Shown here piece after piece: positions 33,818 through 41,862 of a stretch of 56,322 bases of DNA (positions are counted from its first letter, which is position 1; every line of letters begins with the position of its first letter). The translations under genes were made by a program, and so were the position numbers. The stretch is from Acidobacteriota bacterium. Its GTDB lineage: Bacteria > Acidobacteriota > Vicinamibacteria > Vicinamibacterales > UBA2999. The notes below the pieces were generated by a model that saw only the letters and a list, made by a program, of their open reading frames with translations, made no database searches and was not told the DNA's origin. The stretch is taken from contig JACPCS010000131.1 of the NCBI GenBank assembly GCA_016184455.1, positions 1-56,322 of the forward strand. The letters are read 5' to 3'.

Positions 33818-33941
33818 GTTGACGTTCGGCGAGCACCCGATCACCAAGCGCACGCCACTCGATCGTGCACTGCCGGAGGATCGCGCGCATGCGGTCCGCC
33901 TCGGCAAGCCGCTTCTCGAGCTCGTCCTGAGTGATGCGCAT
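33774..33941 (-). CDS. Small ORF overlapping the nucleotidyltransferase, antitoxin-like
   Basis: The ATG at 33941 opens a 55-residue, mostly helical protein (MRITQDELEKRLAEADRM then RAILRQCTIEWRALGDRVL). It has the heptad-like charge pattern of a small coiled coil and ends in a polar tail. Its last 44 bases overlap the start of the nucleotidyltransferase gene, and CACAAT stands seven bases before the ATG as a possible -10. It could be the partner (antidote) of the enzyme. I do not recognise a family. Confidence 0.5.
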   Translation of the reverse strand: MRITQDELEKRLAEADRMRAILRQCTIEWRALGDRVLAERQRGSERPDSGRSARG

Positions 33942-33960
33942 CGCTCCGATTGTGCCACGG

Positions 33961-34092
33961 GTCCGGCTGAAGAGCCTGTGAAGAAATCGCTTCCTTGCAT
34001 GTGGGGCGGGCCTTGTCAGGCCCGCCCGGCGAACCCGAAGGGTTCGCCCCACATCAATCGAAGCGATTTCTTCACAGGCTCTGAAGCCGGAC
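33961..34092. repeat. Three-layer nested inverted repeat
   Basis: Outer arms GTCCGGCT (33961-33968) and AGCCGGAC (34085-34092). Middle arms 33971-33993 and 34060-34082 are perfect inverses over 23 bases and begin with AGAGCCTGTGAAG. The centre (34001-34052) is a 52-base double-hairpin repeat closed by GTGG/CCAC, with stems GGCGGGCC/GGCCCGCC and GGCGAACCC/GGGTTCGCC. It lies between the stop of the NHL gene and the start of the small ORF at 33941. Read as RNA it would form a long cruciform, and it may also stop transcription of the NHL gene. Confidence 0.8.
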
Positions 34093-34106
34093 ACCACGTA
34101 CGAGGA

Positions 34107-35207
34107 CTATTTGACCTTGACGTACTTGCGCAAACGGTGCGGGCCGACGTCCGCCGCGTAGATGGTGCCCATGTCGTCGGCGACAATGCCCGACGCCCCG
34201 GAAATCCGGTTCACGTCCGCCTCGGCGAGGTCGGGATCGGGAATGAAGGCGCGCAGCGAGCCGTCGATGGCGCTTCCCACGGTGATGCCCCGGAGCTTGC
34301 CCGGATTCACCTTTGAGTTCGACTGGGAGTCGCTCACGTAGAGCGTGTCGTCCTCCGACACAAAGACCGCGCTCGGCCGCCCGAACTGCGTCCACGCCGC
34401 GATGAACGTGCCGTCCTGATCGAAGACCTGCACTCGATTGTTCGAGCGGTCGGCCACGTACACCCAACCGCGTGAGCCTCCGAGCGAGATGTCGTGCGGC
34501 TGGTCGAACTCGCCCGGCCCCGATCCATGACGTCCCCACGCCTTGGTGAACCGACCGTCTTTCGAGAGTTTCACGATGCGGTCGTTCTTGCCGTGGCCAT
34601 CGCTCACGAAGATGTCGCCATTGGGCGCGACGGCGATGCCGGTCGGCCGATCGAACGTATCCGGACCGTTCCCTGCCACGCCCGCCCTGCCGAGCGTCAT
34701 CAACAGCCTGCCGGTGGGGCTGAACTTGAAGACCTGATGCCCGCGCAGGACGCCGTCCGGGCCGCGCGCGGAGATCCCGAGCACGGTCTCATCCGCGTTC
34801 GCGTCGCTCGTCCAGATGTTCCCTTCGCCGTCGACGGTGAAGCCGTGCGGGAACGCGAACAGGCCTCTGCCGAAGCTGGTCAGCAGCCGGCCCGACGGAT
34901 CGAACTGCAGAATCGGCGGCTCGGTCCGCCCGACGCAGGTGGCGGCACCGGCAGGCTCGGTGTTGAAGCAGCGATGAAAGACCCAGATGTTCCCCTTCGA
35001 ATCGAGATCAGCGCGGATCAACTCTCCCCACCGCCCTCCGTTCATGCTCGCCGGAAGTGTCGGCCACCCTTCCACGAGCCGATACGGGTTCGGCAGTCGC
35101 GTCTGAGGCGTCGATTGAGGGGCGGTTTGCGATCGGGCCACGCCCGATCCGATGACTGTCGCAATGACGACGACACCCGTAAATGCCGGACGAGCTCTGT
35201 GCGACAT
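34107..35207 (-). CDS. NHL-repeat exported protein
   Basis: This 366-residue exported protein starts at the ATG at 35207 with a signal peptide (MSHRARPAFTGVVVIATVIG). The mature part has the family opening NPYRLVEGWPTLPASMNGGR and then six NHL-type blades: GKNIWVFHRCFN-like (SKGNIWVFHR), FPHGFTVDGEGNIWTSDAN, TFDRPTGIAVAPNGDIFVSDGH, EFDQPHDISLGGSRGWVYVADRSNNRVQ, GRPSAVFVSEDDTLYVSDSQ and GIVADDMGTIYAADVGPHRL. It resembles peptidyl-alpha-hydroxyglycine lyase-type propellers without a clear lyase site. It is upstream of a large inverted repeat. Function unknown; a binding or lactonase-like role is possible. Confidence 0.8.
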   Translation of the reverse strand: MSHRARPAFTGVVVIATVIGSGVARSQTAPQSTPQTRLPNPYRLVEGWPTLPASMNGGRWGELIRADLDSKGNIWVFHRCFNTEPAGAATCVGRTEPPILQFDPSGRLLTSFGRGLFAFPHGFTVDGEGNIWTSDANADETVLGISARGPDGVLRGHQVFKFSPTGRLLMTLGRAGVAGNGPDTFDRPTGIAVAPNGDIFVSDGHGKNDRIVKLSKDGRFTKAWGRHGSGPGEFDQPHDISLGGSRGWVYVADRSNNRVQVFDQDGTFIAAWTQFGRPSAVFVSEDDTLYVSDSQSNSKVNPGKLRGITVGSAIDGSLRAFIPDPDLAEADVNRISGASGIVADDMGTIYAADVGPHRLRKYVKVK

Positions 35208-35221
35208 GGCGCGCGCCCTCT

Positions 35222-35253
35222 GTTCGGATCGTTCGGGACGTTCGGATCGTTCG
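35222..35253. repeat. Nine-base tandem repeat (GTTCGGATC)
   Basis: Plus strand: GTTCGGATC (35222-35230), GTTCGGGAC (35231-35239), GTTCGGATC (35240-35248), GTTCG (35249-35253). On the minus strand it ends 14 bases before the NHL start codon, so it lies in the leader or promoter region of that gene. Confidence 0.65.
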
Positions 35254-35370
35254 CCCGCAGTGCAGACGCTACGCCTTCTTGGCGCCATGCGCAACAGCCG
35301 TTGGAGTTCGCCCTCACCACGCGCCGTGGGCCACGCCTCGCACCGGTCAACTGGATGCGAACGCCCTGCC

Positions 35371-36612
35371 TCAGGTGTGCAGCAGCGCTTCGACACGGAT
35401 CGCCGTGCGCAGCAGCCGCGCGTCCTCGCCGCGATCGGCCGTGAGCTGCAGGCCCAGCGGGAGACCCTCGTGCTCGCCCATCGGGATGGTGATCGCGGGC
35501 GTGCCGAGCGCGGTCCAGGGCGAGTTCATGCGGGGATCGCCGGTCGAGGCAAGGCTGAACGGTGCCGGCCCCACCGCCGCCGGCACGAGAATCACCGGTG
35601 TGGTCCTGTAAGTGTGAGTCATGCGGTCACGCCCCGCCGCGATCGTGCGCCGTGCCTCATCGTAGCGACCCTTCGGGACGCGCCGGCCCTCGCGCACGAG
35701 GCTGGCGATGTCCGCGAGCCGGTCGCCATACTGCTCGTAGCGCTCGCGATGGACGATGGCCGCTTCGTACGCCATCACGATGCGCGCCTCCGCGTGGAGC
35801 TCCGCGAGCATGCCCGCAAGATCGAGCGGCTGGATCGAGACGCCGGCGGTGCGCAGGCGCACGACAGCTTCGCGCAGGGCCGCGGCCATCGACGGGTCGA
35901 CATCGGGCAGCGGCTCCGAGACGCCAAAGACGAGGCTTGTGGGGCGAGCCTTGTCAGGCTCGCCGCGCGAACCTGAAAGGTTCGCGCCACGACTCCCGTA
36001 GGGCAGCGCGTCCCACAATGCCAGCATGTCGGCCGCCGTCGTGGTGAAGAACCCGAGCGTGTCGAGGCTCGGTGCGAGGGGCAGCACGCCCTCGAGCGGC
36101 ACGAGGCCGTAGGTCGGCTTGAAGCCGGCGATCCCGCAGAAGGAGGCCGGCCGCAGCACGGATCCCAGCGTCTGCGTACCGAGCGCGAAGGGCACCATGC
36201 CCGCCGCCACGGCGGCCGCCGACCCGCTGGAGCTGCCGCCCGGCGTGTGCTCCAGCTTGCGCGGGTTGCGCGTCGGCGCCGGCGTCCGGTAGGCAAACGC
36301 CGTGGTCTGCGTTTTCCCCATGAGGATCGCGCCGCGCTGCCGCAGCTCGCGGATGACCGCCGCGTCCTCGGTCGCAATGCGGCCCTCATAGATGGGCGAC
36401 CCGTATTCGGTGGCGAGCCCGCGCGTCTCGATGATGTCCTTCGCGGCGAAGGGAACGCCGGCGAGCGGGCCGTCGCCGGTGGCCGGCTGCGGCGACACCT
36501 GCACCCACGCATGAATCGACGGATCGAGCGTCCGGATGCGGTCGAGGCAGGCGGCCCGCGCGCGCTCACGCTCCTCGCGCGGCGCGCGCAGCCAGTCAGT
36601 GAGGCGGTTCAC
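35371..36612 (-). CDS. Amidase signature family enzyme
   Basis: This 413-residue protein begins at a GTG overlapping the stop of the NHL gene upstream (GTGA). The catalytic Lys58 is in GVPFAAKDIIETRG, the GGSSSGSAAAVAAG loop holds the cis-Ser (about 126-131), and the nucleophile is Ser151 in GTQTLGSVLRPASFCG. This is a soluble amidase of the aspartyl-glutamyl/allophanate-like group; the substrate is unknown. Residues about 208-225 (ANLSGSRGEPDKARPTS) are not family sequence. They are encoded by a 52-base repeat (35939-35990) that keeps the reading frame. The enzyme may tolerate this loop, since it lies after the active-site core. Confidence 0.85.
   Translation of the reverse strand: MNRLTDWLRAPREERERARAACLDRIRTLDPSIHAWVQVSPQPATGDGPLAGVPFAAKDIIETRGLATEYGSPIYEGRIATEDAAVIRELRQRGAILMGKTQTTAFAYRTPAPTRNPRKLEHTPGGSSSGSAAAVAAGMVPFALGTQTLGSVLRPASFCGIAGFKPTYGLVPLEGVLPLAPSLDTLGFFTTTAADMLALWDALPYGSRGANLSGSRGEPDKARPTSLVFGVSEPLPDVDPSMAAALREAVVRLRTAGVSIQPLDLAGMLAELHAEARIVMAYEAAIVHRERYEQYGDRLADIASLVREGRRVPKGRYDEARRTIAAGRDRMTHTYRTTPVILVPAAVGPAPFSLASTGDPRMNSPWTALGTPAITIPMGEHEGLPLGLQLTADRGEDARLLRTAIRVEALLHT
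35939..35990. repeat. Double-hairpin repeat inside the amidase gene
   Basis: GTGG (35939-35942), stem GGCGAGCC (35943-35950), loop TTGTCA, GGCTCGCC (35957-35964), second stem GCGCGAACC (35965-35973), loop TGAAA, GGTTCGCGC (35979-35987), closing CCAC (35987-35990). It has the same 52-base length and order as the copy at 34001-34052. Confidence 0.85.
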
Positions 36613-37703
36613 CGCGTCGCGGAGCTCACTCCCAGGAACGTGAACTTCTGCACGCGTCGATTGACGGGCTGAAGCGGCGTGACCTCCGTGGTGTAGAGGT
36701 TCCCCTTCGAGTCGATGTTCATGTGGTGGAGCGTGCCGAACTCGCCCGGCGCCGAGCCCCAGCGCCCGAACTCGTCGAGGCGCGTGAGCGTGCGCCGATC
36801 GAAGATCATCAGCTTCGCCTGGCTCCGGTTCGCCACGTACAGGAACCGCTGCTGCGGGTCGGCCGAGAACGCCGTGCTCGCCGCCGTCGTGCCGTTGCCG
36901 CAGGCGGGCGCCTTGCACTCCCGCCCGATGAACACCTGATTGACGTACGTGCCGTCGAGGCGGAACACCTGCACGCGCTTGCCGCCGCGGTCCGACACGT
37001 AGACGAGACCGTCCCTCGAGACGCGCACCGCGTGCACCGGCTGGACGAACTGCGGCGCGCCCTTCGGGTCGGCATCCGCGTCGGCCTGTGGGCCGTCGGT
37101 CGGCCGATTGCCGAATGCCCCCCACATCCGCTTGACCCGCCCGGTCTCGGCGTCGAACACCGCGATGCGGCGGTTGCCATACCCGTCGGCCACGAACAGC
37201 TCGTTGGTGGGCGCGTGCAGGAACGCATCGGCGGGCCGATTCAGATTCTGCGTGTCGGTGTTGCCCTTGCTCTGCCCCGCCCGGCCGATCTGCATCACGA
37301 ACGTGCCGTCGCGCGTGAACTTGACGACCTGGTGATCCTTCTCGCCGTTGCCCCCAATCCAGACGAACCCCTTCGGATCGACGTAGATGCCGTGCTCGAC
37401 CTCGGGCCACTCGTAGCCGGCGCCCGGGCCACCCCAGCCCTGGATGAAATTGCCGGCGGCGTCGAACTCGAGCACGGGCGGCGCGGCCCTCTTCTTCTCG
37501 GCCGGGTCCTCGAGCGAGCCGGGGCGCTGCAGCACCCAGACGTGGTCCTGCGCGTCGATCGAGACGCTCGACACCTCGCCGAGCACCCAGTTGTCGGGAA
37601 TCTTCGGCCAGGACGGATCCGGCTTGAAGCGCGGCACCTCGCGGGTCTGTGCGAGCGCCGCGGCAACGGAGAGCATCACGAGCGCGCCAACGAGCTTCTT
37701 CAT
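36609..37703 (-). CDS. NHL-repeat exported protein
   Basis: This 364-residue protein has a signal peptide (MKKLVGALVMLSVAAALAQ) and mature FKPDPSWPKIPDNWVLGEVSS. The six-blade NHL arrangement is visible: SIDAQDHVWVLQRPGS, YEWPEVEHGIYVDPKGFVWIG, LNRPADAFLHAPTNELFVADGYG, FVQPVHAVRVSRDGLVYVSDRGG, ADPQQRFLYVANRSQAK and TLHHMNIDSKGNLYTTEV. It is similar in plan to the product at 35207, and both are followed closely by another gene on the same strand. The amidase starts inside its stop codon. A GGGGAG site stands before the ATG. Function unknown. Confidence 0.8.
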   Translation of the reverse strand: MKKLVGALVMLSVAAALAQTREVPRFKPDPSWPKIPDNWVLGEVSSVSIDAQDHVWVLQRPGSLEDPAEKKRAAPPVLEFDAAGNFIQGWGGPGAGYEWPEVEHGIYVDPKGFVWIGGNGEKDHQVVKFTRDGTFVMQIGRAGQSKGNTDTQNLNRPADAFLHAPTNELFVADGYGNRRIAVFDAETGRVKRMWGAFGNRPTDGPQADADADPKGAPQFVQPVHAVRVSRDGLVYVSDRGGKRVQVFRLDGTYVNQVFIGRECKAPACGNGTTAASTAFSADPQQRFLYVANRSQAKLMIFDRRTLTRLDEFGRWGSAPGEFGTLHHMNIDSKGNLYTTEVTPLQPVNRRVQKFTFLGVSSATR

Positions 37704-37714
37704 AACGGCTCCCC

Positions 37715-37761
37715 GGCGGGTCTACCTCGCCTGCCGTACGCCGCGCTCGGCGAGACCCGCC
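37715..37761. repeat. Inverted repeat with GGCGGGTCT arms
   Basis: GGCGGGTCT (37715-37723) pairs with AGACCCGCC (37753-37761); inside, CTCGCC (37726-37731) pairs with GGCGAG (37749-37754), the two registers being partly alternative. It shares ACCCGCCCTACG with the hairpin at 8093-8114. It lies in the gap between the formamidase stop and the NHL start, both on the minus strand. Confidence 0.55.
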
Positions 37762-37775
37762 CTACGTACGAATGT

Positions 37776-38795
37776 CTATTTCGCGAAGATCGATTTCGGG
37801 ATCATCGCGTGCACCCCCTTGGTGCCGTCGACCAGCTGCGTGACGCGCAAGTCGATGGCGACCGACGTGAGAATGTACGCCTCGTCCCGCGACAGCTTCT
37901 TCTCCATCACGAGGAAGTCGATCGCCTCGCGCGTGGCAAGCTTTGACGCCTCGTCGAGATCGGGATGCAGCCCCATCGCGATGTAATGCGTCGGCGTCTC
38001 CGCGCGCGGCCAGTTCAGCCGCATCCCCTTGCGGAGGATCACCTGGACCGTGCCGCGCACCGACGTCTCGATGCCGGTCAGCGTCACCTCGCCGTCGCCC
38101 TGACGGGCGTGCGCGTCGCCCAGCGAGAGGAGCGCGCCCGTCACGTGCACCGGGATGAAGAGCGTGGAGCCGGCCGTCAGTTCCTGGTTGTCCAGGTTGC
38201 CGGTGTGATGGCCCGGCGGCCCGCTGGAGACGCGCCTGACGATCGGATTCGGCGCGACGCCGATCGACCCGAAGAACGGCCGGAGCGGGAGCGTGATGCC
38301 CGGTGCGAACTCAGTGACGCCGCGCGCGGTGTCGAACCGGAACAGCTTGAACCGCGAGTACGGGAAGTCATCCGGCAACGTGCCGCTGCCCGGAATGAAG
38401 CCGGTCACGCCAAACGGGTGCAGGAACTCGAAGCCGAGGATCCGGACTTCGAGTACGTCCCCCGGTTCGGCACCTTCGACCCAGATCGGACCGGTCAGCG
38501 GATGCGCACCGGGACCCCGCTCGGTCACAGCCGCCTCCACGACCTTCATCGAGTCGGGGATCTCCGCATCGGAGACTCCCGCCGCACGCAACCGTGCGAC
38601 GCCGCCCGCGAGCATCGTCTCGACGCGCACCGTGTCGCCGGACGCCATGCGGAGCACCGGCTTCAGCGTGGCGTCGTAGTAGCCCCAGTGCACGTGCTGC
38701 GGCAGCAGCCGCAGCTCATGCGTCTGACGCGACTGCGATGAGGCGAGCGGCGCGAGCAGGACTCCCGCCGCCGCAATCAGCAGGACCTTTTTCAC
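37776..38795 (-). CDS. Acetamidase/formamidase family protein
   Basis: This 339-residue protein starts at a GTG overlapping the previous stop (GTGA) and carries a signal peptide (MKKVLLIAAAGVLLAPLASS). Family motifs are HELRLLPQHVHWGYYDATL, GPIWVEGAEPGDVLEVRIL, PFFGSIGVAPNP, GPPGHHTGNLDNQEL, LLSLGDAHARQGDGEVTLTG and LRKGMRLNWPRAETPTHYI. The acidic and His residues of GDAHARQGDGE are the catalytic and zinc-site region in FmdA. The enzyme should hydrolyse formamide-like substrates in the periplasm. It follows an Abhydrolase_10 gene with coupling. Confidence 0.87.
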   Translation of the reverse strand: MKKVLLIAAAGVLLAPLASSQSRQTHELRLLPQHVHWGYYDATLKPVLRMASGDTVRVETMLAGGVARLRAAGVSDAEIPDSMKVVEAAVTERGPGAHPLTGPIWVEGAEPGDVLEVRILGFEFLHPFGVTGFIPGSGTLPDDFPYSRFKLFRFDTARGVTEFAPGITLPLRPFFGSIGVAPNPIVRRVSSGPPGHHTGNLDNQELTAGSTLFIPVHVTGALLSLGDAHARQGDGEVTLTGIETSVRGTVQVILRKGMRLNWPRAETPTHYIAMGLHPDLDEASKLATREAIDFLVMEKKLSRDEAYILTSVAIDLRVTQLVDGTKGVHAMIPKSIFAK

Positions 38796-40882
38796 CGGCT
38801 GGTGTTCTGGGTGGCCAGCACGTTGCTCGCCTGCGCTGCCGCAATGAGCCGGTCGGCGTCGGTCTGCAGCAGGAAGCCCTCGCTGACGGCTTTGGCGGCC
38901 GCCGCCTTCACCGCGTCGACGTAGCCGTCGTGATTCCTGTAGCGCTCCTCGAGCGACGGCCGCGGATCGTTGTTCGCCATCCGCTCCGCTCTCGTCGTCG
39001 CAAACGGGATCATCCCTGCCGCGTAGTTGCAGATCTTCCCCTTGTGGAATCCGTCGGCGACGATGTTCCACCCGAGGTAGGTGCCGAGCGGCGCTTCGCG
39101 CAGCACGATGGGCACGCCGCCCAGCTCGTTGCCGTCGGCGTCGACGCGCGGCACCTTCATCTTGATCACGTGCTTCACGGCCGGCGGCATCTTCGTCGGC
39201 ACGCCGGAGCCCTCCATGTAGTTGAAGTTCGGACCCCAGTCGTAGTCGAGCATCGGGCTGACGATGGAGGCCGGCGCGCCGGCCGGCACGCCCGGAACGG
39301 CCGGGAAGCCGGTGGCCGACGGATCGACGAGATGGCCGTTCGCCAGGCTGGGGAACCGGCTCGGCGGCGGCGCCACGTCCTTCATCACCCAGGTGCGGAA
39401 GTGGACGCGCAGCGCGTTCGTCGTCTCGGTGTACGGCATCGGGTTCGCGGAATATATCCCGCGCCCGAAGGCCGGACCCGGGCACTGCGGCGGCTTCGCG
39501 GCGACGACTGAAAATCCGCCGGGGCCGCCGCCATGCGGCGTGCTCGGCATGTAGTAGCGCCGCACATTGGCCGGCAGCGGAATATCGCGCTCGGCCGTCG
39601 TGCCCACCCAGCTCGGGCTCATGTAGAGCGCCCACGCTTCCGTGCCGCCCAGCTGCTCCATGATCTTGGGACACGTGTTCGTCGCGTTGCAGCGATCGAG
39701 AACGCTCGCGGCCTGGAGATTCCGTACCGGGTCGGCCCACGGCGTCCACCATGCTGGCCCTTCCATGCCGCCCTCGTACAGCTTCGACGCGGCGTCAGGC
39801 GTGGCGAATCGCACGTTCAACGGCAGGCGGCCCGACGCGATGATCGGCCACATGCCTGCGTACACCTGCCGGTTGCGCTCGTCCTGATTGAAGCCGAGAT
39901 GCAGAAGCTGGCGGAGGAAGCGGCCCGACTGCGAGCGGCCGCGGCTGATCACCCACGTGATGCGATTCGCCACCGGATTCATCGCCCCCGCCTCGTCGCG
40001 GTCCACGTGCTCGAAGAAGGAGGCGACGTCGCGGAACGCGGCGAAGCCGATCCCCAGCACAGAGGGATCCTGCGCCGTGAAGACGACCTGATAGAGCAGC
40101 GTGGGATCGAAGCCGCCCTTGACGCAGATCTGCGTCGGATCGGGCGTGCCCGGAAACGGATTCGACGCGCTGCAGCGCGCCCACGCCCAGTCGCTCGCCG
40201 GAATCGTCCGCACGCCGCTCACCTTGCCGTCGATCGTCTCGGCCGTGTGCGTCTCGAGCCGCGCCTTCGTCGTGTCGAGCGCCACCGGCTTGTAGGGCAC
40301 CGGATTGGCGTTGACGATGAGCGGCTTCGAGTCGGGGCCGCTCGCGTTGACGATGCGGCCGAACACGAGGCCGGTGACGGGCGAGCCGTCCGGATTCTTC
40401 GCCATCGGCACGATCGCATAATCGTTGTCGTCGTCTGGAGCGGTGTTGCCCGAGTTGTCGCCCTGCCAGCCGCTGCTCAGACCGATGTCGCCGAGCGCGC
40501 GTTCGGCCTCTGGAATCGTGATGCGGCCGCCGCGGTTCGGGACGTCGTGCCACATCAGGCCGCTCGCCTTGGACATGTCGATCGGCTTGACGAGATAGAA
40601 GGTCGCGACGTACTCGACCTTGCCGTTCGCATTGCGCGGCGCCAGCTGGAGGTCGGTGATGACCCGGTTGTGCGGATCGTTCGGATCGAGCTCGCCGAAC
40701 GCGCGCCCAGCCAGCGTCTCGTACTGACCGGCGCTGCCGAACGTCCGGCCGTCGAACGCCGGCGACACTTTCTTGTCGATGACGATGCGCTTGATCTCCG
40801 CCTGCGCGGGCTGCGCCGCCGCGACCAGGGCGACCAACGCCGCGGCCGCCCACGGGAACCGGTATGAGACGTGAGACGCCAT
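38792..40882 (-). CDS. Secreted alpha/beta hydrolase, Abhydrolase_10 family
   Basis: This 696-residue protein starts at the ATG at 40882 because AGGAGG lies eight bases upstream; it has a signal peptide (ASHVSYRFPWAAAALVALVAA). The fold's nucleophile elbow is GRSQSGRFLRQLLHLGFNQD, with the Ser-Gln-Ser-Gly variant typical of this family (the first Ser of SQS acts as nucleophile). DYAIVPMAKNPDGSPV, GGMEGPAWWTPWADP and YYMPSTPHGGGPGGFSV are further conserved segments. Substrates are unknown. The formamidase gene starts inside its stop codon, so they share an operon. Confidence 0.82.
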   Translation of the reverse strand: MASHVSYRFPWAAAALVALVAAAQPAQAEIKRIVIDKKVSPAFDGRTFGSAGQYETLAGRAFGELDPNDPHNRVITDLQLAPRNANGKVEYVATFYLVKPIDMSKASGLMWHDVPNRGGRITIPEAERALGDIGLSSGWQGDNSGNTAPDDDNDYAIVPMAKNPDGSPVTGLVFGRIVNASGPDSKPLIVNANPVPYKPVALDTTKARLETHTAETIDGKVSGVRTIPASDWAWARCSASNPFPGTPDPTQICVKGGFDPTLLYQVVFTAQDPSVLGIGFAAFRDVASFFEHVDRDEAGAMNPVANRITWVISRGRSQSGRFLRQLLHLGFNQDERNRQVYAGMWPIIASGRLPLNVRFATPDAASKLYEGGMEGPAWWTPWADPVRNLQAASVLDRCNATNTCPKIMEQLGGTEAWALYMSPSWVGTTAERDIPLPANVRRYYMPSTPHGGGPGGFSVVAAKPPQCPGPAFGRGIYSANPMPYTETTNALRVHFRTWVMKDVAPPPSRFPSLANGHLVDPSATGFPAVPGVPAGAPASIVSPMLDYDWGPNFNYMEGSGVPTKMPPAVKHVIKMKVPRVDADGNELGGVPIVLREAPLGTYLGWNIVADGFHKGKICNYAAGMIPFATTRAERMANNDPRPSLEERYRNHDGYVDAVKAAAAKAVSEGFLLQTDADRLIAAAQASNVLATQNTSR

Positions 40883-40918
40883 GCGAAGCCTCCTCATGTG
40901 AGCCAAATCCTAGCACGC

Positions 40919-40964
40919 AGCCAAGGGGCTCCGCCGCTTGATATCTGCGCGGAGCCCCTTGGCT
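40919..40964. repeat. Perfect 16-base inverted repeat
   Basis: AGCCAAGGGGCTCCGC (40919-40934), 14-base loop, GCGGAGCCCCTTGGCT (40949-40964). It lies upstream of the Abhydrolase_10 gene start on the minus strand and could be an operator or an element end. Confidence 0.75.
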
Positions 40965-41000
40965 GGTTGCCAGTATCTTCTGCCGCGCGTCGCGCGGCTG

Positions 41001-41062
41001 GGACCGCTATGCGGGCGGACGCAACGAGTACGAAATTCGCGTTCCGGGCCGCATAGCGGTCC
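41001..41062. repeat. Perfect 14-base inverted repeat
   Basis: GGACCGCTATGCGG (41001-41014) pairs with CCGCATAGCGGTCC (41049-41062) across 34 bases. Together with the repeat at 40919 it makes a compact, palindrome-rich region. The arms share no obvious sequence with the other repeats. Confidence 0.75.
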
Positions 41063-41208
41063 AATGCGCATCGCACCCAACGTGCAATCCACGTGTCACC
41101 TCGCGTGATTCACCGGCGGCGTGTACCGCGTCGATCGCGCCGACGATCTCGACTTCCTGTCTTCCACCTTCGGGAAGCACCTCCGATGAGGAGAACGCCC
41201 GGCGGCGG

Positions 41209-41862
41209 TCACGTCGACGCCGCCGAGCGCTGAATCTCCGGCACGCCGAGCACGCGGACGGCTTCGGCGGGCGGCTCCTCGACAGCCCGGAGAAGTGCGG
41301 CCACCATCGCTCCCCGCGTGACCAGGGCGAGCCGCCGCGCGCCTTCGCGAGTGGCCGCGATGTGGCGGAGCACCGCATAAACGGGCACCAGGAGGTACGG
41401 CCAGCGGTGGCCGGGACCCAGCACGTACCAGGGCCGCACGATGGTGGCCGGCACGCCGCTGGCACGCACAGCCGCCTCGCCCTCCTGGCGCGCGGCGATG
41501 TAGGCCTTCATGACCGGCGCGGGATGGGCGACGCTGACGTAGACGAGATGTCGAACGCGCGCCCGTACGGCCGCCGCCACGGTCGCCTGAATCGACGCGA
41601 GATCGACCCGTCGAAACTCTGCGGCCTTCGCCGGATTCGGGTGAGGCGTGCCCACGAGGTGCACGACGGTCGCGCCCTCGGGAACCTTCGACGCAAACGT
41701 CTCAGCGTCGAGCGCGTTTCCCCTGACGGGAACCGCGCCGCGCGGCAGCTTTCCCTCGGAGCCGGGGCGGACCAGCGCGTGGACGTCGTGACCGCGTGCG
41801 AGCAGCGCGTCGATGAGCGGGCGGCCGATGTATCCCGTGCCGCCCGTCACGAACACGATCAC
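41209..41862 (-). CDS. NAD(P)-binding protein, atypical SDR
   Basis: This 217-residue protein starts at a GTG overlapping the serine hydrolase stop. Its Rossmann opening is VIVFVTGGTGYIGRPLIDALLARGHDV, with TGGTGYIG as the nucleotide loop. ATVVHLVGTPHPNPAKAAEF and RHLVYVSVAHPAP follow, with the catalytic Tyr-x-x-x-Lys pair not conserved, which is normal for the NmrA/NDUFA9-like atypical group. It is expected to bind NADPH and act as an epimerase-like or regulatory protein. It is co-translated with the serine hydrolase. Confidence 0.82.
   Translation of the reverse strand: MIVFVTGGTGYIGRPLIDALLARGHDVHALVRPGSEGKLPRGAVPVRGNALDAETFASKVPEGATVVHLVGTPHPNPAKAAEFRRVDLASIQATVAAAVRARVRHLVYVSVAHPAPVMKAYIAARQEGEAAVRASGVPATIVRPWYVLGPGHRWPYLLVPVYAVLRHIAATREGARRLALVTRGAMVAALLRAVEEPPAEAVRVLGVPEIQRSAAST

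Larger units (their letters stand above)
40883..41208. other. Non-coding gap rich in inverted repeats
   Basis: No gene is supported here. It holds two perfect inverted repeats (40919-40964 and 41008-41062 region), a short GCCGCGCG...CGCGCGGC hairpin between them, and beyond 41063 a GC-rich stretch with no clear feature. A minus-strand frame near 41100-41200 (GGRQEVEIVGAIDAVHAA) looks faintly protein-like but has no start. Confidence 0.5.

Noticed and set aside
33999..34054. A simple intrinsic terminator instead of a repeat
   Set aside because: The hairpins lack a T-run and the same 52-base unit occurs at two other places, including inside a coding region, so a terminator alone does not explain it.
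41063..41208. Minus-strand frame GGRQEVEIVGAIDAVHAAGE
   Set aside because: It faintly resembles the start of a DUF5666-like domain but has no start codon or further domain sequence.
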